Positions 1-6,643 of a stretch of 16,243 nt of DNA are shown in pieces. Each line of letters opens with the position of its first letter. Position 1 is the stretch's first letter. The stretch comes from Actinomycetota bacterium (lineage in GTDB: Bacteria; Actinomycetota; Actinomycetes; Nanopelagicales; Nanopelagicaceae): positions 1-16,243 of the forward strand of contig SXRC01000053.1 of NCBI GenBank assembly GCA_005793655.1, written 5' to 3'. A program made the translations under genes and the position numbers. The notes beneath the pieces are model-generated. The model worked only from the letters and a program-made list of their open reading frames with translations. It ran no database searches and was not told the origin of the DNA.

Positions 1-594
1 CGAGCAGATAAGCCCTACCAAGCGCTCTTTGGTGTGCTGCAAGGTGCGCAATATGAGGATCTGCGGCGTAAGGCTGCTAAAGATTTAGCAATGATGAATG
101 TTGATGGCCTTTCCTTTGATGGCTTTGGCATTGGTGGGGCGCTAGATAAACAAACACTGGGTGATATTTTAAAGTGGGTTAATGAGGAGTTGCCGGTAGA
201 AAAGCCAAGACACTTTTTGGGAATTGGTGAGCCAGATGATTTATTTGTTGGCGTTGAAAATGGCACAGATACCTTTGATTGTGTAGCACCTTCAAGGCAA
301 GCTCGAACAAGTTCAGTCTTTACCAAAGATGGGCGAGTAAATATCTCAAATGCCCCACACAAAAATGAGTTCTTCCCAATTGAAAAAGATTGCACCTGCT
401 ACACCTGCCGTAATTACACCCGGGCGTATTTGTGTCACTTATTTAGAGCCAAAGAGATGGTGGCTGCCACCTTGGCTACAATTCATAACCAACACTTTAT
501 TGTTGGCTTAGTAGATCAAATGCGAAAAGGTATTGAAGATGGCACATTTTTTAATTTTAAAGCCCAATTTATGGCCAAATACTACAAAAAGTAG
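1..594 (+). CDS. tgt: tRNA-guanine(34) transglycosylase, C-terminal half (5' end cut by window)
   Basis: Exchanges guanine-34 of GUN-anticodon tRNAs for a 7-deazaguanine base (queuosine pathway, cytoplasm). The reading frame is open from base 1, giving 197 residues; the family is about 370-430 aa, so roughly half is missing on the left. The GTG at 34 is an internal Val in FGVLQG, not a start. Visible motifs, numbered in this fragment, are FDCVAPSR with the catalytic Asp93, and the zinc site C131-x-C133-x2-C136 with H162. The Asp-to-first-Cys spacing (38) matches well-studied bacterial TGTs. The substrate loop reads GIGGALDK instead of the GGL(S/A)VGE of proteobacterial enzymes; I recall this as typical of the actinobacterial clade. 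No defects seen. The family is certain; the exact base used is less so. Confidence 0.95.
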   Translation, partial: RADKPYQALFGVLQGAQYEDLRRKAAKDLAMMNVDGLSFDGFGIGGALDKQTLGDILKWVNEELPVEKPRHFLGIGEPDDLFVGVENGTDTFDCVAPSRQARTSSVFTKDGRVNISNAPHKNEFFPIEKDCTCYTCRNYTRAYLCHLFRAKEMVAATLATIHNQHFIVGLVDQMRKGIEDGTFFNFKAQFMAKYYKK

Positions 595-602
595 TTTGGG
601 GG

Positions 603-608
603 TAGATT
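603..608 (+). promoter_or_regulatory. Candidate -10 box of a leaderless promoter for the Gfo/Idh gene
   Basis: TAGATT (a TANNNT match) is followed by exactly 6 nt and then ATG at 615, so transcription would start at or next to the A of the start codon. No convincing -35 box is visible. A G-run at 597-602 lies 12 nt from the ATG, rather far for a Shine-Dalgarno. The same layout recurs at 1637, 3014, 4480 and 4857. Confidence 0.5.
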
Positions 609-614
609 AAAGTT

Positions 615-1625
615 ATGAATGATGCTCGAAAACCACTTCGAATTGGAATCTTAGGTGCTGCTCGAATTGCACCTACTGCGATTATTTTTCCAGCCCACGC
701 AACTGGTCATCAATTAGTAGTAGTTGGCGCAAGAGATAAAGCACGTGCTGCTGAGTTTGCCAAGCAGTATCAAATTGAAAAAGCATATGGCTCATATCAA
801 GAGGTTATTGATGATCCAAATGTTGATGTCATCTATAACGCCCTGCACAACGGTGGCCATGGACCTTGGAATATCAAGGCGTTAGCTGCTGGTAAACATG
901 TATTAAGTGAGAAGCCATCAGCAAGTAATGCTGCCGAGGCTAAAGAGGTAGCAGCTGTAGTGAGTAAATCTGGCAAGGTGTTTATGGAAGGGTTTCATTA
1001 TTACTATCACCCAGTTTTTCAAAGATTACTTGCAATAGTTAAATCAGGTGAGATTGGTGAGGTAATAAAGGTTGAATCATCCTTGCTTATTCCGATGCCT
1101 GATAAAGATGATTTGCGATTGAAATTTGATTTAGCAGGTGGTTCCATGATGGATGTTGGCTGCTACGCACTTCATAGCCAGCGAATGATTAGTCAGGCTA
1201 TTACAGATGGTGAGCCAACAATTGTTAAGGCAGAGGCAAATGCTGCCGATGGCAAAATTGATACCAAGTTATATATGCAACTTAAATATCCAAATGGAGT
1301 GGCTGCCCTAGCCAAAGGTGATTTTGAATCAGAGGCAATGACTGCACCACTTACAGTTACTGGAAGTAAGGGAAGTGTGCACCTACCTAACTTTGTGGTC
1401 TCAGGTTGGGATCCACGTGTAATCGTTGATCTTGCTGGTCAAAAACGAGTTGAACACCTGCCATCTATTTCCACCTACACCTACCAATTACTTGCCTTTG
1501 CCGATGCGGTAGATCTAGGTAAGGAAGTAAAAACTGATGCGAAGGATGCATTAGTCCAGGCGCAGTTGATTGATGCAGCATATGTTGCAGCGGGGCTGCC
1601 ACTGCGGCCAACTTTTAAGATCTAA
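615..1625 (+). CDS. Gfo/Idh/MocA-family NAD(P)-dependent oxidoreductase
   Basis: A 336-residue cytoplasmic dehydrogenase that oxidises or reduces a sugar, inositol or similar polyol using NAD(P). The N-terminal Rossmann domain (about 8-125) begins with GILGAARIAP, a GxxGxxxIA-type nucleotide loop. The family EKP motif is at 99-101, with Lys100 the likely catalytic residue. The C-terminal alpha/beta domain (about 130-330) holds D180-VGCYALH-187, the conserved Asp/His pair near the substrate. Length is normal. It starts 20 nt after tgt but seems to have its own leaderless promoter, so it may be expressed both ways. The neighbours are tRNA-modification genes and give no hint of substrate. It is on the opposite strand from the sugar operon and over 3 kb away, so I do not assign it to that pathway. 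Confidence 0.9.
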   Translation: MNDARKPLRIGILGAARIAPTAIIFPAHATGHQLVVVGARDKARAAEFAKQYQIEKAYGSYQEVIDDPNVDVIYNALHNGGHGPWNIKALAAGKHVLSEKPSASNAAEAKEVAAVVSKSGKVFMEGFHYYYHPVFQRLLAIVKSGEIGEVIKVESSLLIPMPDKDDLRLKFDLAGGSMMDVGCYALHSQRMISQAITDGEPTIVKAEANAADGKIDTKLYMQLKYPNGVAALAKGDFESEAMTAPLTVTGSKGSVHLPNFVVSGWDPRVIVDLAGQKRVEHLPSISTYTYQLLAFADAVDLGKEVKTDAKDALVQAQLIDAAYVAAGLPLRPTFKI

Positions 1626-1636
1626 AGCCGATTAGG

Positions 1637-1642
1637 TAAAAT
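1637..1642 (+). promoter_or_regulatory. Candidate -10 box of a leaderless promoter for trhO
   Basis: TAAAAT is followed by 6 nt and then ATG at 1649. No Shine-Dalgarno is visible before this ATG. A weak TTTAAG lies at a 17-bp distance upstream (1614-1619). The 23-nt gap after the preceding stop holds little besides this element. Confidence 0.55.
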
Positions 1643-1648
1643 ACCAGC

Positions 1649-2557
1649 ATGGCTCTTCCCAAGGTAATTCTTTACTATATATTCGCGCCATTGTCCGATC
1701 CGACTGCGATAAAGATTTGGCAGAAAAACCTTTGCCAATCATTAAATCTAAAGGGACGAATAATTATCTCCCCTCATGGAATTAATGGCACATTAGGCGG
1801 GGAAATGAATGATCTGAAAAAATATGTTCGCCAAACAAGATCATATGAGGGCTTTTCCAAAATTAAATTTAAGTGGTCTGATGGAACTGGTAATGATTTT
1901 CCAAAGTTAAGTGTGAAGATAAAGCCTGAATTAGTTGCCTTTGGCCATCCGGATGAGATTAAAGTAGATGAAAATGGGGTTGTCGGTGGTGGTAAACATT
2001 TAAGTCCCACTGAGGTTGATGAATTGGTGGCAAAACGTGGTGATGATGTGGTCTTTTTCGATGGCCGTAACGCATTTGAGGCTCAGGTCGGGCGATTTAA
2101 GAATGCGATAGTGCCACAGGTAGAGACAACTCGAGATTTTGTAAATGAGATTAATAGTGGCAAGTATGACCATCTAAAAGATAAGCCAATTATTACCTAC
2201 TGCACCGGTGGAATTAGATGTGAGGTTTTATCCTCTGTCATGAAGACGCGTGGATTTAGAGAGGTTTACCAGATTGAGGGTGGCATCTTTACCTACGGTA
2301 AAGAGCTTGGTGATGATGGTTTATGGGAGGGCGCTCTTTTCACCTTTGATAATCGAATGTCGATCGAGTTTAGTCAGAAATCAAAATTAATTGCTAACTG
2401 TGAAAAATGTGATTCGCCAGCTAATCGTTTTTATGATTGCCCAAAACCACCATGTAATTCTCTGAATTTATTGTGCTCTGATTGTGCTGAAAAAATGAAT
2501 AATGAGATCTGCAAACACCCACAACGAAAGTACTCTAAGGCTGAATTAATCGGCTAA
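1649..2557 (+). CDS. trhO: tRNA uridine(34) hydroxylase, rhodanese-fold (TrhO/YceA, UPF0176)
   Basis: Predicted to hydroxylate U34 of tRNAs at C5 using oxygen, the first step towards (m)cmo5U/mo5U wobble modifications. The 302-residue protein has the usual layout: an N-terminal ferredoxin-like domain (about 1-100) with the SPHGINGTLGG stretch (41-51), then a rhodanese domain (about 120-225) whose active-site loop CTGGIRCE has Cys185, followed by EGGIFTYG. The C-terminal tail is a Cys-rich, probably metal-binding segment (C251, C254, C264, C269, C276, C279, C288) found in many members. The start is supported by the -10 box 6 nt upstream. With tgt nearby, two wobble-position modification genes lie side by side. 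Its 3' end overlaps the convergent DinB-fold gene by 12 bp. Confidence 0.93.
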   Translation: MALPKVILYYIFAPLSDPTAIKIWQKNLCQSLNLKGRIIISPHGINGTLGGEMNDLKKYVRQTRSYEGFSKIKFKWSDGTGNDFPKLSVKIKPELVAFGHPDEIKVDENGVVGGGKHLSPTEVDELVAKRGDDVVFFDGRNAFEAQVGRFKNAIVPQVETTRDFVNEINSGKYDHLKDKPIITYCTGGIRCEVLSSVMKTRGFREVYQIEGGIFTYGKELGDDGLWEGALFTFDNRMSIEFSQKSKLIANCEKCDSPANRFYDCPKPPCNSLNLLCSDCAEKMNNEICKHPQRKYSKAELIG

Positions 2558-3007
2558 CAACTGATTTGTGTGATCCCTTGGGTGATTTATATAGGATGAA
2601 AACCACTTTTTAAGATCATAAGCACCAGATTCAGTGTGGATTCCAGCATTTGATAATTGTGCAACCTCTAATCTCTTAATGATGTCAAAGCTTGCTGCCC
2701 TAGATGCTTTATAGAAAGCTAAGGAGTTTTCAATTGGTAGCACGGTGTAACCCAAAGTGGTGTTTTGTGCCCAGATATTTTCATCATAGCCTTGAATCAT
2801 TGAGCCTGGCTCTGCGATTAATCTTTTCAATCGAGCGCAAGATTGGGATTCAGAGTCTGCTAAGTGGTGGATTACCTGCCTAGCATTCCAGCCATCTTTT
2901 TTAGGTTTATCTAAATCAGCCAGATTGATCTTTTTTACCGCCTCTAAAAACAGATTTGTGGCCGCCTCATACTCAGCAGCTAATTTTTCAATCTCAGGAT
3001 GACTCAT
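2546..3007 (-). CDS. DinB/YfiT-fold putative metal-dependent protein
   Basis: A 153-residue, all-helical protein of the DinB_2 superfamily (four-helix-bundle, usually a metal-binding thiol transferase or hydrolase; actinobacterial relatives include mycothiol-dependent enzymes). The expected His triad is visible: His47/48 in RQVIHHLADSE after helix 1, and H142-x3-H146 in NHPRDHTNQL near the C-terminus. There is no signal peptide or membrane segment. The start is supported by a leaderless-type -10 box. The gene ends inside the end of trhO on the other strand. The actual reaction is unknown; thiol-S-transferase is only one possibility. Confidence 0.8.
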   Translation of the reverse strand: MSHPEIEKLAAEYEAATNLFLEAVKKINLADLDKPKKDGWNARQVIHHLADSESQSCARLKRLIAEPGSMIQGYDENIWAQNTTLGYTVLPIENSLAFYKASRAASFDIIKRLEVAQLSNAGIHTESGAYDLKKWFSSYINHPRDHTNQLLAD

Positions 3008-3013
3008 TTACTT

Positions 3014-3019
3014 ATCCTA
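3014..3019 (-). promoter_or_regulatory. Candidate -10 box of a leaderless promoter for the DinB-fold gene
   Basis: On the minus strand TAGGAT is followed by 6 nt (AAGTAA) and then ATG. The box directly abuts the stop codon of the FUSC gene (3020-3022), so the promoter occupies the whole 12-nt gap. Confidence 0.5.
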
Positions 3020-4213
3020 CTAGCGGCGCAGGAAGGAGCGAAGTGCCATAAGTACTCTTCGATATAAATTACTTGTCTGCTTAACTGGGGATAGGCCAAT
3101 TACCATGGCGCTAGTTGGCTCACCAGGTGTTGTCACCGAGTGCAAGGCTGGTGAGCTCTCATCTAATGAGTTAGCGATAATTTTCATTTGCGAGACGATT
3201 GCAATGCATCTAACAAATTGGCTTCGTGGCAACTTGTCAGCCATTGCAATTAACTCCTCAGTTAAGTTATCAGCTGCTTGCCGTAAATCTCTGGCGATAT
3301 TGTCAATGATTCGCTCTCGATTTGATGATTGCAATAACTCTAGCTTTTCAGTAATTGCAGTTGAGGTGGCAGAAAGAGCGTAGGCAATCTGGCGATCAAC
3401 AGTCTCTTTTCGATTTGGATCAGAGGTTGAATCAAATAAAGCTCTTGCCATTCCTCTTATTTGAACCACCATATGTTCAATTGCTACTCCTTGAATATAT
3501 AAAGACTCAGCCTCATCAACTTCAGCAAGTGGTGACCATTTGGCATAACGCTTTGCTTCAATAGATTGTGATCTTAAGGTTGGAATCTCCTCCACTAATA
3601 ATCGGGCGCTAGATAACCAGGCACCGGCCTGCCTTTGGGTGAAGCCACCTGCCACTCCCTCTGCCATATCACTGATTAACTCAGCTCCTCTTTTACCCAA
3701 CCTTGTTATTTGATTAACTGTTCGACCTGCTGGGGTGTTTGGATGTGAGAAGTAGGAGAAAACAATTGCAACTGCTGCGCCAATTAATGTGGACACTAAT
3801 CTGTGTTCTGCGGTTGAGCCTGAGATGCCAGGGCCAATAACAATCAATGCCGTCACTGGCACGTTCACCGATGCCACCTCACCCAACCTGAGACCTCTAG
3901 CAACTACTGAGCATAAAAATACGGTGGTGCCGATTGCAATCACCCCAAAGCTAAAGTAATGAACTGTTAATAGGGCAACACCTGCGCCAATTGCGGTTCC
4001 AACAATTTGTCCCAATCCTTCTCTAACTGATTTGTAAAGTGAGATTCGAATACTTAAAGCACAAACAATTGCTGCAACTAGGCCGCCTTTAAAAACTAAA
4101 GCATCTCCAATTACCCAAGCTGTTGCTGAGGCAAGGGCAGCCACCGTAATTTGGCGAACCCAAATTCTACGATTAGTAAATAATCTTATAAACCAAAGAA
4201 AAAATACTCTCAT
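3020..4213 (-). CDS. FUSC/ArAE-type integral membrane protein
   Basis: A 397-residue inner-membrane protein resembling the fusaric-acid-resistance / aromatic-acid-exporter group. The N-terminal third is hydrophobic, with about six predicted membrane segments (roughly 22-41, 43-57, 67-84, 88-105, 113-128, 137-155). The rest (about 160-397) is soluble and helix-rich, with many charged heptad-like stretches and a cytoplasmic location expected from the family. This is a half-size version, with one membrane block rather than the two of long FUSC proteins, as is common in actinobacteria. Its ATG overlaps the TGA of the upstream helix-hairpin-helix gene (ATGA), implying translational coupling. Substrate unknown; export of aromatic or other organic acids is a family-level guess. 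Confidence 0.8.
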   Translation of the reverse strand: MRVFFLWFIRLFTNRRIWVRQITVAALASATAWVIGDALVFKGGLVAAIVCALSIRISLYKSVREGLGQIVGTAIGAGVALLTVHYFSFGVIAIGTTVFLCSVVARGLRLGEVASVNVPVTALIVIGPGISGSTAEHRLVSTLIGAAVAIVFSYFSHPNTPAGRTVNQITRLGKRGAELISDMAEGVAGGFTQRQAGAWLSSARLLVEEIPTLRSQSIEAKRYAKWSPLAEVDEAESLYIQGVAIEHMVVQIRGMARALFDSTSDPNRKETVDRQIAYALSATSTAITEKLELLQSSNRERIIDNIARDLRQAADNLTEELIAMADKLPRSQFVRCIAIVSQMKIIANSLDESSPALHSVTTPGEPTSAMVIGLSPVKQTSNLYRRVLMALRSFLRR

Positions 4214-4473
4214 GGGCGAAACTTAATTTTTTTAGCATTCATTAATACTTTAAGCCTTGCAACCGCAGATTTTCCCATGCCCTGTAAGCCTTCTAATTCA
4301 GCCAGTGAAATCTTGCGAAGATCTGAGACCTTATACAACTTGGCATCAACTAATGCCCGCCTTGCTGGGGCTGCGATCTTGTATTCACGCCACTCTTGAT
4401 CTGATTTCTCATATCGATCTAGCTCTGATTGTGGGATATCAACTAACTGTTTTGGCTTAACTGCTTTTCCCAT
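4210..4473 (-). CDS. Small helix-hairpin-helix domain protein
   Basis: An 87-residue basic protein. The N-terminal 35 residues are charged with no clear domain. Residues about 36-80 (APARRALVDAKLYKVSDL, then LEGLQGMGKSAVARLK) form a helix-hairpin-helix of the kind found in the RNA polymerase alpha C-terminal domain and in DNA-binding or repair proteins; the GMGKSA turn is the hairpin. A nucleic-acid-binding role is likely by fold only. Its TGA overlaps the start of the FUSC gene, so the two are probably made together, an odd pairing with no known link. The start is supported by a leaderless -10 box. Similar small proteins are usually annotated as hypothetical. Confidence 0.7.
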   Translation of the reverse strand: MGKAVKPKQLVDIPQSELDRYEKSDQEWREYKIAAPARRALVDAKLYKVSDLRKISLAELEGLQGMGKSAVARLKVLMNAKKIKFRP

Positions 4474-4479
4474 GAGCTA

Positions 4480-4485
4480 ATCTTA
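4480..4485 (-). promoter_or_regulatory. Candidate -10 box of a leaderless promoter for the HhH/FUSC pair
   Basis: TAAGAT on the minus strand is followed by 6 nt (TAGCTC) and then ATG. It lies in the 17-nt gap after the DUF1801 gene. No Shine-Dalgarno precedes the ATG. Confidence 0.5.
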
Positions 4486-4490
4486 CAACT

Positions 4491-4850
4491 TTACTTACCT
4501 TTTCTTTTGACCATTATCTGCACCATTCGCTGCGTCATCAGTTTTCTCACCAAAGTTTTAGGAAGTGGTGCATCAAAGTGCAAGGCACTTTTAGTTTGCT
4601 TATAAATGACTAAATCTTTATTCAAGGCGGCTAGTACTGAGCCACTAAATGGATAAAAGGAGCAACCAGTACGCCGGGCTGCAATTCCACAAACAACATC
4701 TTTATCTAATTTAAAGGCGAGGATCCCATAGGAGATCCCCTGCTTTAGTGCGGGCTCAATCTCTAAAATAATTGCTCGCATCGCCCTCAGATTGCTCTTA
4801 TTGGGCTCACTCTGCTGGGCAATGTATTGATCAACCTCGCGTTTGCTCAC
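4491..4850 (-). CDS. DUF1801/YdhG-like (frataxin-fold) protein
   Basis: A 119-residue soluble protein starting at GTG. It matches the DUF1801/YdhG family: an N-terminal helix pair (VDQYIAQQ...LRAMRAIILEIEP), the KQGISYGILAFKLDKDVVCGIAA strand region, and the hallmark FYPFSGSVLAAL followed by YKQTKSALHF and PLPKTLVRKLM. The fold resembles frataxin; some relatives in Firmicutes are described as iron chaperones, but most have no known function and no metal ligands are evident here. The GTG start is embedded in a 10-bp inverted repeat and sits 6 nt after a TAAAAT box. It follows the end of the large catabolic operon on the same strand but appears to be separately transcribed. Confidence 0.8.
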   Translation of the reverse strand: MSKREVDQYIAQQSEPNKSNLRAMRAIILEIEPALKQGISYGILAFKLDKDVVCGIAARRTGCSFYPFSGSVLAALNKDLVIYKQTKSALHFDAPLPKTLVRKLMTQRMVQIMVKRKGK

Positions 4851-4873
4851 TGCATCATTTTATTGATGCAGTG
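4848..4873 (-). repeat. Perfect 10-bp inverted repeat spanning the DUF1801 start codon and -10 box
   Basis: Arms cactgcatca (4848-4857) and tgatgcagtg (4864-4873) are exact reverse complements around a 6-nt A/T loop. It lies 5 nt after the MBL stop codon. It covers the -10 box (4857-4862) and the GTG start (4848-4850). As RNA read through from the catabolic operon it would fold and hide the start codon; as DNA it could be an operator. No U-tract follows, so a standard intrinsic terminator is not supported. Confidence 0.6.
4857..4862 (-). promoter_or_regulatory. Candidate -10 box of a leaderless promoter for the DUF1801 gene
   Basis: TAAAAT on the minus strand, 6 nt (GATGCA) before GTG. It lies partly inside the loop of the inverted repeat at 4848-4873. 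Confidence 0.5.
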
Positions 4874-4878
4874 CAATA

Positions 4879-5838
4879 TTAAGCGAGTTGAAATTGCGCC
4901 AAACCAGCAGAATTTTTACTCCGCTTAATCTTTTGATAAGACTCAAGCACCTCAAGGTGTCCTAAGACTGGATAAGCCAAGTATTTATAGGCTGGATCGA
5001 CCCAAACACCCATCCGATCATGTGCAATTTCAATTAGCTCCATCATCGTTAATGCTTTCCCAGCCCTCTTTAAAGTGTCTAAGCAGATTTGCTCAATTAG
5101 ATCTGTGTAATTTAAAGATAGATCAAGAAAATCAGTTCCTGCCTGCCCTACATATCTTGGATAGTGGGAGGTGAGAATCTCACTTGCCTGATATCCCTTT
5201 AACAATCTAATTGTTGAACGGTATGCCTCAACAAATCGATAGGTTGGTGGAAATGCTGGTTGGCCATCAGCTAGCAATACTGAGTTACCTAATACTGCAT
5301 CTCCAATAATGATTGCCCGGCTTTTCTCATCCAAGATAGAAACATGTCCCCAGGAGTGTCCTGGTGTATGCAAAATTTCAACATATCTGCCACCTAAATC
5401 AATTCGCTCATTGCCTGCAAAACCAATATCAACATTGGTTTCAAATGCAACAGTCATCATGAAATCTTTAGCGTCCTTTGATTCAGCAAAGCCATGATCT
5501 TTTTCAAACTCGTTATAGCGATCAAAGAACATGCTATTTAAGTTTTCAATCATTGGCCGATCTCGCTCACCAGCGCAGATCAATGCATTTGGCATTAACT
5601 CCCGTACTGCCTTATTGCCACCTGTGTGGTCATAATCTGAGTGGGTATTAATCACATACCGAACAGCATCAAGAGATAATTTTTTCTCTTTAAAGTAATT
5701 AACAACTGTGGTTCTAATCGAATCATCAAATCCGGTGTCTACTAATAAGGTGTATTTGCTACCGACAATTGCATAAACGGCAACATATCTTGGCCCAATT
5801 GGGCACTCAATGCGGTGTAACCCTGGACTTAGCTCCAT
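4879..5838 (-). CDS. Metallo-beta-lactamase-fold hydrolase (HxDxDH variant)
   Basis: A 319-residue cytoplasmic protein and the last gene of the catabolic operon. The MBL domain spans about 5-235: VDTG (33-36), the metal motif H66-S-D68-Y-D70-H71-TGG, HTPGH with His161, GD with the bridging Asp180, and SHYPRYVG with His225. The second His of the usual HxHxDH is replaced by Asp68, so metal site 1 is altered. The C-terminal 80 residues are helical and may aid substrate binding. MBL-fold enzymes include lactonases, thioesterases and glyoxalases; beside an SDR and a sugar-acid dehydratase, lactone opening is plausible, and beside CoA enzymes, thioester hydrolysis is equally so. A good Shine-Dalgarno (AAAGGAG, 6-nt spacing) precedes the ATG, 19 nt after the upstream crotonase. 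Confidence 0.85.
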   Translation of the reverse strand: MELSPGLHRIECPIGPRYVAVYAIVGSKYTLLVDTGFDDSIRTTVVNYFKEKKLSLDAVRYVINTHSDYDHTGGNKAVRELMPNALICAGERDRPMIENLNSMFFDRYNEFEKDHGFAESKDAKDFMMTVAFETNVDIGFAGNERIDLGGRYVEILHTPGHSWGHVSILDEKSRAIIIGDAVLGNSVLLADGQPAFPPTYRFVEAYRSTIRLLKGYQASEILTSHYPRYVGQAGTDFLDLSLNYTDLIEQICLDTLKRAGKALTMMELIEIAHDRMGVWVDPAYKYLAYPVLGHLEVLESYQKIKRSKNSAGLAQFQLA

Positions 5839-5857
5839 ACTTTTCTCCTTTTATTTG

Positions 5858-6643
5858 TTATTTGCCCTTGAAGCTAGGTTTGCGTTTTTCAACAAACGCT
5901 TGCCTGCCTTCATTGCTATCTTCAGTGGTGAAGCAGTAGGCAAAAGTGTCATTTTCATATTGCAAACCAATATCTATTGCAGTTGATTGAGAAACGCGAA
6001 CCAAGTGCTTTGCTAACTCAGCAGCAATTGGTGCATTATCTGCAATGCGAGCGGCCAAGTTTTCAACCGCTGCATCAAGCTCTGCATCTGTTAGTAGTTG
6101 ATCAACTAATCCATATTGCTCAGCTTTTTGAGCCGAGATTAAATCTCCAGTTAATAACATCTCCAAAGCTTTTCCAGTTGATAGCACTCGTGGCAGTAAT
6201 TGTGTATTTCCTGCCCCCCCATGCCAACCTAATTTGATTTCACCTGCACCAAATTGGGCATTATCTGCTGCATAACGGATATCACCCATCAATGCCATCT
6301 CAAGACCGCCGCCGATGCAATAGCCACGAATCTTTGCAATTACCGGCTTTCTAATCGCCCAAATTCCTCTTGCATAATCAACGCGATTTCGAAGCTGCCA
6401 ATTAGATCCATATTGATCCAAAACCTTCACATCACTTCCAGCTGAAAAAGCTTTACTGCCGCTACCAGTTAAAATCACAACTCGAATATCATCATTGCCA
6501 TTTATGTATGGCACCAATTCAAGTAATGCTTTACCCATATCAGGGGTCATAGTGTTTAATTTTTCAGGTCTATTTAAGGTAATTGTGGCAACCTTATTGT
6601 TGAGTGAAAATTTAAACTCAGCTGGAAACTGCGGTAGCTTCAT
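5858..6643 (-). CDS. Crotonase-superfamily enoyl-CoA hydratase-like enzyme (paralog 1)
   Basis: A 261-residue soluble crotonase acting on a CoA thioester. Features: LNRPEKLNTM (23-32), the first oxyanion-hole strand AFSAGSD (65-71), the second oxyanion loop GGGLE with Glu115, and FGAGE with Glu135. The two Glu lie 20 residues apart, as in hydratases where they act as acid/base pair, so hydration or dehydration is credible. After Glu135 the usual GxxPGxGG reads GWHGGAG (139-145). The C-terminus has TTEDxxEGxxAFxEKRKPxFKG. It is clearly paralogous to the crotonase at 8457-9248 (shared AGSD, YG(S/T)NW, YAR(G/A)IW and WHGG blocks). Its ATG overlaps the GntR stop (ATGA). The substrate is unknown. 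Confidence 0.9.
   Translation of the reverse strand: MKLPQFPAEFKFSLNNKVATITLNRPEKLNTMTPDMGKALLELVPYINGNDDIRVVILTGSGSKAFSAGSDVKVLDQYGSNWQLRNRVDYARGIWAIRKPVIAKIRGYCIGGGLEMALMGDIRYAADNAQFGAGEIKLGWHGGAGNTQLLPRVLSTGKALEMLLTGDLISAQKAEQYGLVDQLLTDAELDAAVENLAARIADNAPIAAELAKHLVRVSQSTAIDIGLQYENDTFAYCFTTEDSNEGRQAFVEKRKPSFKGK

Noticed and set aside
34..36. GTG as the start of tgt
   Set aside because: It is within the conserved FGVLQG motif and the frame is open to base 1; the gene is cut by the window.
15..395. 126-residue open frame on the minus strand opposite tgt
   Set aside because: It is antisense to a well-conserved TGT coding region, has no recognisable domain and is explained as a shadow frame.
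615..1625. Assigning the Gfo/Idh dehydrogenase to the sugar operon
   Set aside because: It is on the opposite strand, separated by six unrelated genes, and has its own promoter; the shared sugar theme is too weak as evidence.
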